Source of the DNA: Pelomonas sp036401055
GTDB taxonomy: Bacteria; Pseudomonadota; Gammaproteobacteria; Burkholderiales; Burkholderiaceae_C
Length of the DNA: 64,000 nt
NCBI GenBank assembly: GCA_036401055.1
Contig: DASWWC010000062.1
Span: 1-64,000, forward strand
Direction: 5' to 3'
In this document: positions 52,956 to 59,803 of the stretch, piece after piece
Layout: every line of letters starts with the position of its first letter
Position numbering within the stretch: position 1 is the stretch's first letter
Program-made: the position numbers and the translations under genes
The notes under the pieces: generated by a model
Seen by the model: the letters and a program-made list of their open reading frames with translations, nothing else
What the model was told of the DNA's origin: nothing
Database searches by the model: none

Positions 52956-53867
52956 TCAGACGTGGTCCTTGGGGAATGCCCACTGCTGGACCTCGCCTGC
53001 CAGCTCCTGGGCGGCCAGCGTTGAGGCGTCGGGCAGGTTGAACTCGGCGCGCAGCGCGGTGAGCTGGGCTTGCACCTGACCGACCAGGCCGGCCATGAAG
53101 ACGTGGTGCTCGCCACGAGCCTCGCCGTGGTTGGCCAGTGCGATCAGCGCCTGGCGCAGGCCGCCGAGGATGGCGCCCTCGGCGTCGTTGGCCAGGGTCG
53201 TGGCTTCCTTCTTCAGCAGGGCCAGCTGGTCGTCGGCCGGCAGCTTGTTCACGCGCCGCAGGTCGCGCTCCAGCTTGTCGATCTTGGCGTTCTTCTTCTC
53301 CAGCAGCGCGGCGTCGGCGTCCTTTTCGGCCTTGGCTTCGCGAATGGCGGCGCGCAGCTCCTTTACCGACATGCTGGCCACGTCGTCGAGTGCCAGCTCG
53401 CCGGTTTGGCCCAGCTCGGTGAGTTCGCCAAGCTGCTCGTCGTCCAGAGCCACCAGCTCGACCAGCTTGGCGATGCCGGCGCCCTGCAATTGCGAAACCG
53501 ACTTCGTATTTGCGAAGCGGCGGGTGACGCCCATGTACTGCTGCGCAGCGCGCGGCGAGAAGCTCAGCCGCTCCAGCGTGGGCAGGAAGTGACCATGCGG
53601 GCAAGCCTCTTTCAGCAGCAGCAAATAGGCGCCCAGCTCGAACACGGCCATGCCGATCCGGCGCAAGGCGTCCTGTGCCGAGTTCTCCAGCACGGCGGGA
53701 TCGGTGCTGCCCTGGTAGTTGAGCTGCGCGGCCAGCGCCGTGACGCGCTTGTTCTGCTCCAGCTGCGCCAGGGCCAGCTTGTTGGCGGCGGCGGTGTCGG
53801 CCTCCAGCGTGCCGGGCACGAGGGCGGCTTCCTTGATGGCGGGTGCGGGTGTGGGCTTGCGGGACAT
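52956..53867 (-). CDS. DUF3102-like early phage protein
   Basis: This is a 303-residue protein. Residues 70-130 (AVFELGAYLLLLKEACPHGH, SFSPRAAQQYMGVTRRFANT) look like the DUF3102 fold found in plasmid and phage proteins, partly related to ParB-type DNA binders. A coiled coil (EKKNAKIDKLERDLRRVN) follows, then a helical end. It lies 5 bases upstream of the transposase, so may assist replication or partition-like steps; that is inference. Confidence 0.62.
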   Translation of the reverse strand: MSRKPTPAPAIKEAALVPGTLEADTAAANKLALAQLEQNKRVTALAAQLNYQGSTDPAVLENSAQDALRRIGMAVFELGAYLLLLKEACPHGHFLPTLERLSFSPRAAQQYMGVTRRFANTKSVSQLQGAGIAKLVELVALDDEQLGELTELGQTGELALDDVASMSVKELRAAIREAKAEKDADAALLEKKNAKIDKLERDLRRVNKLPADDQLALLKKEATTLANDAEGAILGGLRQALIALANHGEARGEHHVFMAGLVGQVQAQLTALRAEFNLPDASTLAAQELAGEVQQWAFPKDHV

Positions 53868-53883
53868 GGGTGTTGTTGTGGTG

Positions 53884-54186
53884 TCAGAGCGGGGTGGAGT
53901 AGCGGCGGCTGAGGTCTTCGAGGTTCTGGCGCGCGGCGTTCAGTTCGGTGGCCACCGTGATGCCGATGCGCGCCAGGGCCGGGCCCAGGCGCCAGCGGTT
54001 GGTGCCGGGCACCTGCTCGACGAAGCCGGTCTCGGCAGCGATGGCGGGCAGGTTGATGGAGACCCACGACGGCGACACGTCGAGACCCTTGGCGATCTCG
54101 CCCGGTGCCAGGCCGATGACGATGTGGCCGGCCAACAGGCGGTAGAGGTCGCAGGACTTGCGGATCTGCGAGGACAGCGCGTTCAT
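53884..54186 (-). CDS. small winged-helix protein (IclR-like HTH)
   Basis: This 100-residue protein has an IclR-type winged helix: IGLAPGEIAKGLDVSPSWVS, then FVEQVPGTNRWRLGPALARI. The effector domain of true IclR regulators is missing, as in other Mu-like phage versions. It probably regulates the early operon or assists transposition. It overlaps the upstream gene by four bases. Confidence 0.72.
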   Translation of the reverse strand: MNALSSQIRKSCDLYRLLAGHIVIGLAPGEIAKGLDVSPSWVSINLPAIAAETGFVEQVPGTNRWRLGPALARIGITVATELNAARQNLEDLSRRYSTPL

Positions 54187-54374
54187 TGCGGAGTCCCCTC
54201 GATCAGCGCTGCGCCCAGGTTGCGCAGGATGTCTTCGACGATGTCGAGGTTGCGGCGCGCGCGCTTGCGCATCGCATGGCGGTGCTTCCAGGTCTCGGGC
54301 CAGTTATCCAGCCGGGCCTGCAGGTCGAGCAGCAGCTGGCGCAGGAAGGCGATGCGTTCGGCGCGGGGGCTCAT
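54183..54374 (-). CDS. small helical early protein
   Basis: This 63-residue protein is a basic helical peptide (FLRQLLLDLQARLDNWPETW, RKRARRNLDIVEDILRNL). Not recognised. ATG 54374 overlaps the upstream stop by four bases. Confidence 0.55.
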   Translation of the reverse strand: MSPRAERIAFLRQLLLDLQARLDNWPETWKHRHAMRKRARRNLDIVEDILRNLGAALIEGTPQ

Positions 54375-54577
54375 GCTGCGCGCCCCATGTCCTGCTCGCG
54401 GCGGGCTTGGATCTCGGCCTTGATGGAGAGGTCGACGATGCGGGCCTCGGCCTGGCGGGCGCGGCGCAGGCACTGGCGGCGCGTGAGCGTCTGGTGGCCC
54501 TCGTTCGCGCGCTGCCGGTAGTGGGCGCGCTTCTGTGCCCAGTACACGGCGCCGTTGAAGATGTCGATGCCGGTCAT
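54371..54577 (-). CDS. small basic early protein
   Basis: This 68-residue basic protein (YWAQKRAHYRQRANEGHQTL, RRQCLRRARQAEARIVDL) is likely helical. Not recognised. It starts 1 base after the stop of the CII-like gene. Confidence 0.55.
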   Translation of the reverse strand: MTGIDIFNGAVYWAQKRAHYRQRANEGHQTLTRRQCLRRARQAEARIVDLSIKAEIQARREQDMGRAA

Positions 54578-54578
54578 G

Positions 54579-55052
54579 TCAGAACTCCAGCTCGGGCGTG
54601 GCGTAGCCGGCCACGTTCTTGTGGTGGAAGGCCACCTCTTCGAGGTGGGTGCGAAGGGCCTCCAGCACGGCGGCGGGGTCGGCCGCGCCGTTGGAGGCGT
54701 AGAAGTCGGTGAGCAGCTGCAGCGCGCGGGCGCAGCCGGTGTTGAGCGCGACCAGGTCGCCGGGCTTGGGTGCCGCGCCGCGCGGCATGTCCACCAGCAG
54801 CTTGTTGCTGGTGGCGGCCAGCCAGCGGGTGACGAAGCAGCAGCCGCAGGCGTGCTCGAAGGCGGGCACCAGCACCGCGGGCATGCGGCCGGAGTCGAGC
54901 CACTTGTAGATGGCCCAGTGGTCGGCCAGCCCCATGCGCTGCGCAATGAGCGGCACGCTGAGGTTGTGGCGCTCCAGCGCGAAGTCCTTGCAGGCCTGGA
55001 GCGCATCTCGCAGGCTGGCCGGCTGGTAGCTCTTCCAATTGCGGCGGGTCAT
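54579..55052 (-). CDS. CII-like early regulatory protein
   Basis: This is a 157-residue protein with a possible helix-turn-helix (LSVPLIAQRMGLADHWAIYK then WLDSGRMPAVLVPAFE) and a helical C-terminal half (TGCARALQLLTDFYASNGAA). The pattern recalls phage regulators of the CII or CP76 kind, a tentative match. AGGG lies about 9 bases before ATG 55052. It is the first gene of the long coupled early operon. Confidence 0.55.
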   Translation of the reverse strand: MTRRNWKSYQPASLRDALQACKDFALERHNLSVPLIAQRMGLADHWAIYKWLDSGRMPAVLVPAFEHACGCCFVTRWLAATSNKLLVDMPRGAAPKPGDLVALNTGCARALQLLTDFYASNGAADPAAVLEALRTHLEEVAFHHKNVAGYATPELEF

Positions 55053-55090
55053 TGGAAGGCCCTCGCGGCGAGGCCCTGACGGGCGTCCAA

Positions 55091-55119
55091 ACAAAAACCT
55101 TGGCTGCATCTAGCCGAGG
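55091..55119 (-). terminator. leftward terminator or attenuator in early leader
   Basis: On the minus strand CCTCGGCT and AGCCAAGG form an 8-base stem (one G-T pair) with a six-base loop, followed by TTTTTGTTT. It lies between the gp16-like gene and the first long early-operon gene, so it could end early transcription unless read-through is allowed. Confidence 0.65.
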
Positions 55120-55166
55120 CAGCGAGCCGTCGCGACAGTGGATGCACCACCACCAAGGAGCCCGAC

Positions 55167-55529
55167 ATGCCAATGGAACTGCCGCCGAAGGAAGCCGCCT
55201 GGCTGCGTGAGCAAGTGCGCCAGGAGGTGGAGCACCGCATAGCGCCGCTACGGCGCGAGCTGGACGGGATCGACGACTGGGCGAACGGCGTGTTCGCCGC
55301 GCTGCTGGACCTGCTGCTGCCGCTGCTGAAGACGCACCCCGAGCTGGCCCGCACGCTGGAGGCGCTGTGGCGCCGCGCGGCAGAGGAATACGCGGAGCTG
55401 GAGCAGCAGCCGGACCGTGGAGGCAGGGCGGAGCTGCTGGAGGCCCGCAAGATGCTGTACTGGGTGCTGGCGCAGCTGGGGCAGTGGCCGCCCAAGAAGC
55501 GGCCGCCACGACGCAGGCCGGTTTCGTGA
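55167..55529 (+). CDS. small helical protein on opposite strand of early leader
   Basis: This is a 120-residue protein of long amphipathic helices (WLREQVRQEVEHRIAPLRRE; VFAALLDLLLPLLKTHPELA) with a basic Pro/Arg end. A strong AAGGAG ribosome site lies 6 bases before the ATG. It reads rightward, against any leftward transcript from the early promoter at 55.8 kb. Function is unknown; being opposite to lytic transcription suggests expression in the lysogen or an antisense effect. Confidence 0.62.
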   Translation: MPMELPPKEAAWLREQVRQEVEHRIAPLRRELDGIDDWANGVFAALLDLLLPLLKTHPELARTLEALWRRAAEEYAELEQQPDRGGRAELLEARKMLYWVLAQLGQWPPKKRPPRRRPVS

Positions 55530-55609
55530 CGCGGTGCCGGCCTCGCGATGCGTGCGGCCTGAGTGGCGCGGGCTTTCATTGTTAGGATCAACCTGTAACC
55601 GTCTGTCGG

Positions 55610-55801
55610 TCAGGCCGCGCTGTCGGCGTTGGGCTTCAAGCCCAGCTTCACGGCGATCTCGTGTGCCTTGCCGTAGTGGCCCTTGTCGAAGCCGTTGAGC
55701 ACGCGCAGCACCTGGTTGACCCGGTAGCCGTTGTCGCGTGCCCACTGGCTGAAGGTTTGGCCTCGCTGACGGAAGCGTTGTTTGACTTGGTCGGGGGTCA
55801 T
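55610..55801 (-). CDS. BcepMu gp16-type DNA-binding protein (Ner-like)
   Basis: This 63-residue protein, MTPDQVKQRFRQRGQTFSQW then ARDNGYRVNQVLRVLNGF, closely follows the BcepMu gp16 family of phage DNA-binding proteins. It is divergent from the CI-like repressor, with AGTCCAT repeats between them, the place of Ner or Cro in other transposable phages. It likely shuts down repressor and early transcription. A longer start at 55828 is possible. Confidence 0.78.
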   Translation of the reverse strand: MTPDQVKQRFRQRGQTFSQWARDNGYRVNQVLRVLNGFDKGHYGKAHEIAVKLGLKPNADSAA

Positions 55802-55851
55802 TGCCGTGGCTCCTGTGCCAAATTTCATTGGTTTCTGTTTGCATGAACTTT

Positions 55852-55890
55852 AGTCCATGTTTTATGGACTGCGCAAGGTCTACATGGACT
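55852..55890. promoter_or_regulatory. immunity operator repeats
   Basis: AGTCCAT-GTTTT-ATGGACT (55852-55870) is a perfect inverted repeat of 7-base arms, and a third ATGGACT lies at 55884-55890, covering the repressor start codon. The sites sit between divergent repressor and gp16-like genes and probably bind one or both proteins. Confidence 0.65.
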
Positions 55891-56342
55891 TTTTTTCAGA
55901 AGCGCTCGCGCGCCTGAAACACGAACTTCGGGTCAGCAAAGACCAGGAAGTCGCGGCGTTGCTTGGGCTGGGCAAGACAGCCTTTTCCGAGCGCAAGAAG
56001 CGCGGCTCGTTTCCGCACAAAGAGGTTCTCGCGCTGGTCGATGCGCGGCCTGAGCTGGGGATCGATGTCAACTACGTGTTGACCGGCTCAGCTCGGACAA
56101 GCCCGCAGGGCGGCGATCAAGCCCCCCAGCAGCCGGCACTGGCCGCTGACGAACAGGTGCTTATCGAGGCCTATCGGCGCTGCAATCCGGTCGCCAGGCA
56201 GCAGATCATTCAGACCGCCGCGCTGTTGAGCGCCGGTCTCGGGGCAAGCTCAATCCCTGGTGCAGGGATGGTCAACCATGGCACCAATGCAGTTCAGGTC
56301 GGCCAGGCCGGCGGCAAGGTCACGGTGAAGAAGGGACGGTGA
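55884..56342 (+). CDS. CI-type phage repressor with C-terminal VQVG motif
   Basis: This is a 152-residue repressor. The N-terminal 60 residues form a CI-like helix-turn-helix (LKHELRVSKDQEVAALLGLG then KTAFSERKKRGSFPHKEV). A helical segment (LIEAYRRCNPVARQQIIQTA) follows, with no LexA-type peptidase domain. The C-terminus (131-148) reads NHGTNAVQVGQAGGKVTV. ATG 55884 has AAGG 6 bases upstream and leaves the operator outside the gene; a start at 55857 would put it inside. Induction must use something other than RecA-driven cleavage, since that domain is missing. Confidence 0.8.
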   Translation: MDFFSEALARLKHELRVSKDQEVAALLGLGKTAFSERKKRGSFPHKEVLALVDARPELGIDVNYVLTGSARTSPQGGDQAPQQPALAADEQVLIEAYRRCNPVARQQIIQTAALLSAGLGASSIPGAGMVNHGTNAVQVGQAGGKVTVKKGR

Positions 56343-56345
56343 GTT

Positions 56346-56768
56346 TTGGAGCTACTGGGGAGGGTGCTCAAGGCGCTCAAGAAGCTGCGGCCACAACAAC
56401 AAAACACGGGCGCGGGATCGGTTCAGGTGGGCAAGGCGGGACGTGATGTGCAGGTGGTCAACGTCCACCAGGTGCACCAGCACTTCTATGCCTCGGCGCC
56501 GCAGGCCAGCCCGGCGCCTGCGCCGGCGCCAAGGCCCGTTGAATCGGCGCGTGTGGCACAGCCGCTTACGGACGTGCACCGTGAGGCGCTCGCGCTGATG
56601 GAGCCCCTGCCAAAGCGGACGCGCATCGCGGTACTGGACTTCATGAGCCGAGAGTTCGGCACGCGGATGGTGAAGGAACTGCACCCAGCCGAAGCTCATC
56701 GGGTGCGGCTGTACGTCAGGCAGGTTCGCGAGAACCGCAAGAGGGAGGCACACCATGAATTCCTGTAG
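56346..56768 (+). CDS. small protein with N-terminal VQVG motif, TTG start
   Basis: This is a 140-residue protein. Residues 20-37 read NTGAGSVQVGKAGRDVQV, nearly the motif at the repressor C-terminus; a Pro/Ala linker follows (about 50-70), then a helical domain (LDFMSREFGTRMVKELHPAE) resembling ends of some phage regulatory proteins. The TTG start lies 3 bases after the repressor stop with a GGTGAG-type ribosome site; no ATG is available. It is probably co-expressed with the repressor in the lysogen and may bind it. Confidence 0.65.
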   Translation: MELLGRVLKALKKLRPQQQNTGAGSVQVGKAGRDVQVVNVHQVHQHFYASAPQASPAPAPAPRPVESARVAQPLTDVHREALALMEPLPKRTRIAVLDFMSREFGTRMVKELHPAEAHRVRLYVRQVRENRKREAHHEFL

Positions 56769-57309
56769 GGCATTCGCGCTGACGCTGCTGATGGCGAGCA
56801 CGCCGACGTGGGCGATCAACAAGTGCACGATGCCGGATGGTCGAGTGGTCTACCAGGAGGCCGCTTGCGGCAACGAGGCAAAGTCTGCCAGCGAGGTCAA
56901 GACTTGGACTGAGCGCAAGCCGCGCTCACCGGATGGGCGACTTTCTTTCAAAGAGGTGGAGCCCAATTTGAAGGTGCAAGGTCCGCCGGAAGCAAAGGGC
57001 CTGCTTGACTTGTACCGGCGCTGGGCAGATGCCGACAGACTTGCTCGAACAACTGGACGCATTGCCCTGGCTGGACCCGTTGCAAGTCTGCAAGCGCTGC
57101 AGCGCGAGGCCGAGGCGGTTGCCGTCCCCGAGTGCCTTTTCCCAGCGCATAGGGCGCTCACGACGCTGATCACCCGCAGCACCGAGTCTGTGTTGCTCTT
57201 CATGGGCAAGCAGGAGACCAACAACATGGTTTACGAGCTGCTCGACAAACCGAAGTTAATCCCCGAGTTTGAGAGCTCGGTTGCCACTGCCCGCTGCGGC
57301 GAACGCTGA
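56755..57309 (+). CDS. secreted DUF4124 protein in lysogenic operon
   Basis: This is a 184-residue protein with a signal peptide (MNSCRAFALTLLMASTPTWA) followed by a DUF4124-type start, INKCTMPDGRVVYQEAACGN. The rest is helical with Cys in AVPECLFPAH and near the C-terminus. It overlaps the preceding gene by 14 bases and lies with the repressor, so it is likely made in the lysogen and exported. Its role is unknown; a cell-envelope change such as exclusion of other phages is possible. Confidence 0.68.
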   Translation: MNSCRAFALTLLMASTPTWAINKCTMPDGRVVYQEAACGNEAKSASEVKTWTERKPRSPDGRLSFKEVEPNLKVQGPPEAKGLLDLYRRWADADRLARTTGRIALAGPVASLQALQREAEAVAVPECLFPAHRALTTLITRSTESVLLFMGKQETNNMVYELLDKPKLIPEFESSVATARCGER

Positions 57310-57349
57310 GGACCTGACGGCCCGCCGGGTGCGCGCAATGCGCGCCTCT

Positions 57350-57369
57350 TTGTAAAGCGCTTTACTTGG
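57350..57369 (+). promoter_or_regulatory. late promoter-like element, right arm
   Basis: GTAAAGCGCTTTAC (57352-57365) is a perfect 14-base palindrome followed by TTGG. It matches the left-arm element (15 of 18 bases), and CGCTTTACT ends 36 bases before ATG 57403. A GCGCGC hairpin just upstream (57330-57345) followed by CTCTTT may end repressor-operon transcription. Confidence 0.62.
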
Positions 57370-57402
57370 TCCAGCGCAGCCCCACTCGGCACAGTGGGGC
57401 GC

Positions 57403-57810
57403 ATGAAGACCCAAGCCCCCACCTCCAGGAAGACGATCACCCAACGCGCGGTCGCGCGGCTGCGAAAGCCGCCGCGGCTGACGGGTTGGATGATCTTTGC
57501 CGTCGCGCTGCTTGTGCTGGTGTGGGCCATCAGGCCGCAGCAGTTGTCGCTGAGCATCTACAAGCTCAGCCTGGTGACGCTGGCCGGCGTGGTGGGCTAC
57601 TGGCTCGACCGGCAGATGTTCCCCTACGCGCGGCCCGACGCATTCCTGCCTGACACACGGGAGGCGCTGGAGGCATCCGATCTGGGTGAGCTTGGCTGCA
57701 CGCTGCTGGTCGCTCCTGAAGACGCCCAGCTGCGCCTGGCGGCGGCCGCCATGCATCGCAGGGCAATCATCGTCGCGGCTGCGATGCTCTCGATGGCGCT
57801 GGGCGCATGA
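57403..57810 (+). CDS. holin-like membrane protein
   Basis: This 135-residue protein has helices at about 28-45 (MIFAVALLVLVWAI), 55-72 and 118-134, and a basic N-terminus. It lies directly before the endolysin and overlaps it by four bases, the place of the putative holin (Phage_holin_8-like) in Mu-like phages. GTG at 57394 is a possible earlier start. First gene of the rightward late arm. Confidence 0.7.
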   Translation: MKTQAPTSRKTITQRAVARLRKPPRLTGWMIFAVALLVLVWAIRPQQLSLSIYKLSLVTLAGVVGYWLDRQMFPYARPDAFLPDTREALEASDLGELGCTLLVAPEDAQLRLAAAAMHRRAIIVAAAMLSMALGA

Positions 57811-58454
57811 GCCGGCGCATGGGCACGGGCGCGCGCCTGGTGCTGGCTGTGCTGGCGACTGCGCTGTTGGCTTGCATGGTGCTGCCGCTGGCGATCTCCG
57901 CCGCGCATGCCCAGGTGCCGCAGGCCGCTGCCACGTACCGCGGCACGCTGGTGCGCGCTGCGCACAGCCAGTGGGGGCTGGATGCGCCTATTGCCGCGCT
58001 GGCCGCGCAGGTGCATCAGGAGAGCACCTGGCGCCCGCAGGCGGTGAGCCGCGTGGGCGCGCGCGGCCTGGGCCAGTTCATGCCGGCCACGGCCACGTGG
58101 TGGTGCGACCTGATCCGGCTGCCGCCTGGTGACTGCGAGCCCGAGAACCCGACCTGGGCGCTGCGCGCGCTGGTGGGCTATGACCGCTGGCTGTACGACC
58201 GCACGCCGCAGCAGTACTCGCCGCGCGACCGCTTGTGGGTGGCCCTGCGTGGCTACAACGGCGGATTGGGCCACTGGCAGGCCGAGGCGCGAACGGCGCC
58301 GGGCGGCCTGCAAGGTGCCACGCGTGATGCGGTGGATGCGGCCTGCGGCAGGGCCAAGCGGCACGTGAGCCACTGCGCCGAGAACCTGGGCTACCCGAAG
58401 CGCATCCTGGATGTGCTGGCCCCGCGCTATGCGGACTGGGAAGTGCTGCCGTGA
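57807..58454 (+). CDS. phage lytic transglycosylase (endolysin) with signal anchor
   Basis: This 215-residue enzyme cuts peptidoglycan glycan strands. An N-terminal signal-anchor or signal peptide (residues 10-35) is followed by an SLT lysozyme-like domain; the catalytic Glu is E72 in QVHQESTWRP, and GARGLGQFMPATA is the conserved motif. An exported, SAR-type or Sec-dependent endolysin is likely. It overlaps holin and Rz genes by four bases each. Confidence 0.85.
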   Translation: MSRRMGTGARLVLAVLATALLACMVLPLAISAAHAQVPQAAATYRGTLVRAAHSQWGLDAPIAALAAQVHQESTWRPQAVSRVGARGLGQFMPATATWWCDLIRLPPGDCEPENPTWALRALVGYDRWLYDRTPQQYSPRDRLWVALRGYNGGLGHWQAEARTAPGGLQGATRDAVDAACGRAKRHVSHCAENLGYPKRILDVLAPRYADWEVLP

Positions 58455-58954
58455 TGGTGCTGAAGCTGCTCACGCCGGAGCGCGTGTTCATCCTGGCCTG
58501 GCTGCTGTTCGGGCTGGGCGTGCTGGCCGGCGTCAAGGCGGAGCGGATGAGCCAGGCCAGCGAGCGGGCCACGGCGAACGAGACGCGGCTGCTGGCAGCC
58601 AGGTCGGCGGTGCTGCAGCTGCAGGCGGCGCAGGCGCGCGGCGATGAACTCACCCTGCAGCTGGCCAAGCGCAGCCGCGAGGCGGAGACCCTCTCGAAGG
58701 AGAAGCGCGATGCGCTCACGAACGTCACTTCCGGCCGGGCTTGCCTTGGCACTGCTGCTCTGCGCGTGCTCGACGGCGCCCCAGGTCTTCGAGTCGCCGG
58801 TTTGCCCGCGGCCACCGGCAGCGCTGCTGCAGGAGATGGGCCCGTTGCCACCGATACCGACATCGGCCAGTGGTCCATCGGGGCCGGTGCGCAGTACGAC
58901 CTCTGCCGCGATCGGCTCGGCGCGTTGATCCAGTGGCATAGGGAGCAGAGATGA
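58451..58954 (+). CDS. inner-membrane spanin Rz-like
   Basis: This is a 167-residue protein with one N-terminal helix (VFILAWLLFGLGVLAGV) and a periplasmic coiled coil (AERMSQASERATANETRLLA onward), the form of an i-spanin. The C-terminal part with ACLGTAALRVLDGA and YDLCRDRLGALIQWHREQR is typical of Mu-like Rz proteins. A complete outer-membrane spanin is nested within it in another frame. Confidence 0.82.
   Translation: MMVLKLLTPERVFILAWLLFGLGVLAGVKAERMSQASERATANETRLLAARSAVLQLQAAQARGDELTLQLAKRSREAETLSKEKRDALTNVTSGRACLGTAALRVLDGAPGLRVAGLPAATGSAAAGDGPVATDTDIGQWSIGAGAQYDLCRDRLGALIQWHREQR
58710..58928 (+). CDS. outer-membrane spanin Rz1-like lipoprotein, nested in Rz
   Basis: This 72-residue lipoprotein lies wholly within the Rz gene in a different frame. 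AAGGAG lies 8 bases before the ATG. The lipobox is LLCAC with the lipidated Cys at residue 20, and the mature part is Pro-rich (VCPRPPAAL, GPLPPIP), as in Rz1 proteins. Together with Rz it disrupts the outer membrane at lysis. Confidence 0.82.
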   Translation: MRSRTSLPAGLALALLLCACSTAPQVFESPVCPRPPAALLQEMGPLPPIPTSASGPSGPVRSTTSAAIGSAR

Positions 58955-59292
58955 CGGTTCAGTTGGAGTTGTGGCAGCTGGTGACGCTGGGCGTCACGCT
59001 GATCGGTGCGTTCGGCACGGTGTTCAAGCTGCTGCTGGTGCAGCACCAACGGCACCAGGACCGGCGCTTCGACTCGATCGAAGCCACAGCCGAGAAGGAG
59101 GCCGGGCAATGGCAGCGCGTGGAGCGAGAGCTGCTGGACCTGAAGGCCGAGCTGCCCGCGAGCTACGTGCGGCGCGAGGACTACATCCGCGGCCAGTCGG
59201 TGATCGAAGCCAAGCTCGACGGGTTGGCGACCAAGATCGAGAACGCCCAGCTGCGTGGCGTTCTGCACATGGGAGGACGAAATGCAGGTTGA
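58951..59292 (+). CDS. small membrane/coiled-coil protein
   Basis: This 113-residue protein has one N-terminal helix (WQLVTLGVTLIGAFGTVFKL) and a soluble coiled coil (RRFDSIEATAEKEAGQWQRV). Genes like this are common between lysis and terminase genes in Mu-like phages; role unknown. It overlaps Rz by four bases and the next gene by 11. Confidence 0.65.
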   Translation: MTVQLELWQLVTLGVTLIGAFGTVFKLLLVQHQRHQDRRFDSIEATAEKEAGQWQRVERELLDLKAELPASYVRREDYIRGQSVIEAKLDGLATKIENAQLRGVLHMGGRNAG

Positions 59293-59596
59293 CCTGGCGC
59301 GCTCGCGCCGCGAATCGCTGCGCTGGCTGATCTTGCTGACGCTGAACAACGCTCGCCCCATCGGCGCCTTTGAAGGGCCGATTCTGGCGGTGGCGCAGAG
59401 CGAGTACCCGGACGCCACGCCGCTGGAGCTGCGGCGCGAGCTGGACTACCTGGCCGACCGCAAGCTGGTGGCGCTGAAGAAGCAGCCGGACGGCCGCTGG
59501 TTCGCCGACCTGACGCGCTACGGCACCGACGTGGCCGAGTACACGGTCGACTGCGATCCGGGCATCGCCCGGCCGACGAAGTACTGGGCCGGCTGA
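59282..59596 (+). CDS. small winged-helix-like phage protein
   Basis: This 104-residue protein (MQVDLARSRRESLRWLILLT, ELRRELDYLADRKLVALKKQ) has the helix and wing pattern of a small DNA-binding fold. GGGAGGA lies 3-8 bases before ATG 59282. Similar genes lie before the terminase in Mu-like phages (the Mu gp25-gp26 region); function unknown. Confidence 0.62.
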   Translation: MQVDLARSRRESLRWLILLTLNNARPIGAFEGPILAVAQSEYPDATPLELRRELDYLADRKLVALKKQPDGRWFADLTRYGTDVAEYTVDCDPGIARPTKYWAG

Positions 59597-59599
59597 CGC

Positions 59600-59800
59600 A
59601 TGACGTGTGCGACCTGCATGCGCAACGAGAAGGCCGTGAACAACGCGCACGCCGAGTGCAGCCTGGCCGTGTGCCCGCACCGGCGCCCGCTGACGGCGCG
59701 CGGCCCGCAGCGCGAGGACGTGCGCTCGGTGTGGAAGCCGATGGGCGAGCGATCCGAGGCCGGCTGCTACCGCGCCGCACCTACTTCTAGAGAGGAGTGA
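59600..59800 (+). CDS. small Cys-rich protein
   Basis: This 66-residue protein has CATC near the N-terminus and further Cys and His (AECSLAVCPHRR), a possible zinc-binding arrangement. It starts 3 bases after the preceding stop. Not recognised. Confidence 0.5.
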   Translation: MTCATCMRNEKAVNNAHAECSLAVCPHRRPLTARGPQREDVRSVWKPMGERSEAGCYRAAPTSREE

Positions 59801-59803
59801 ACG

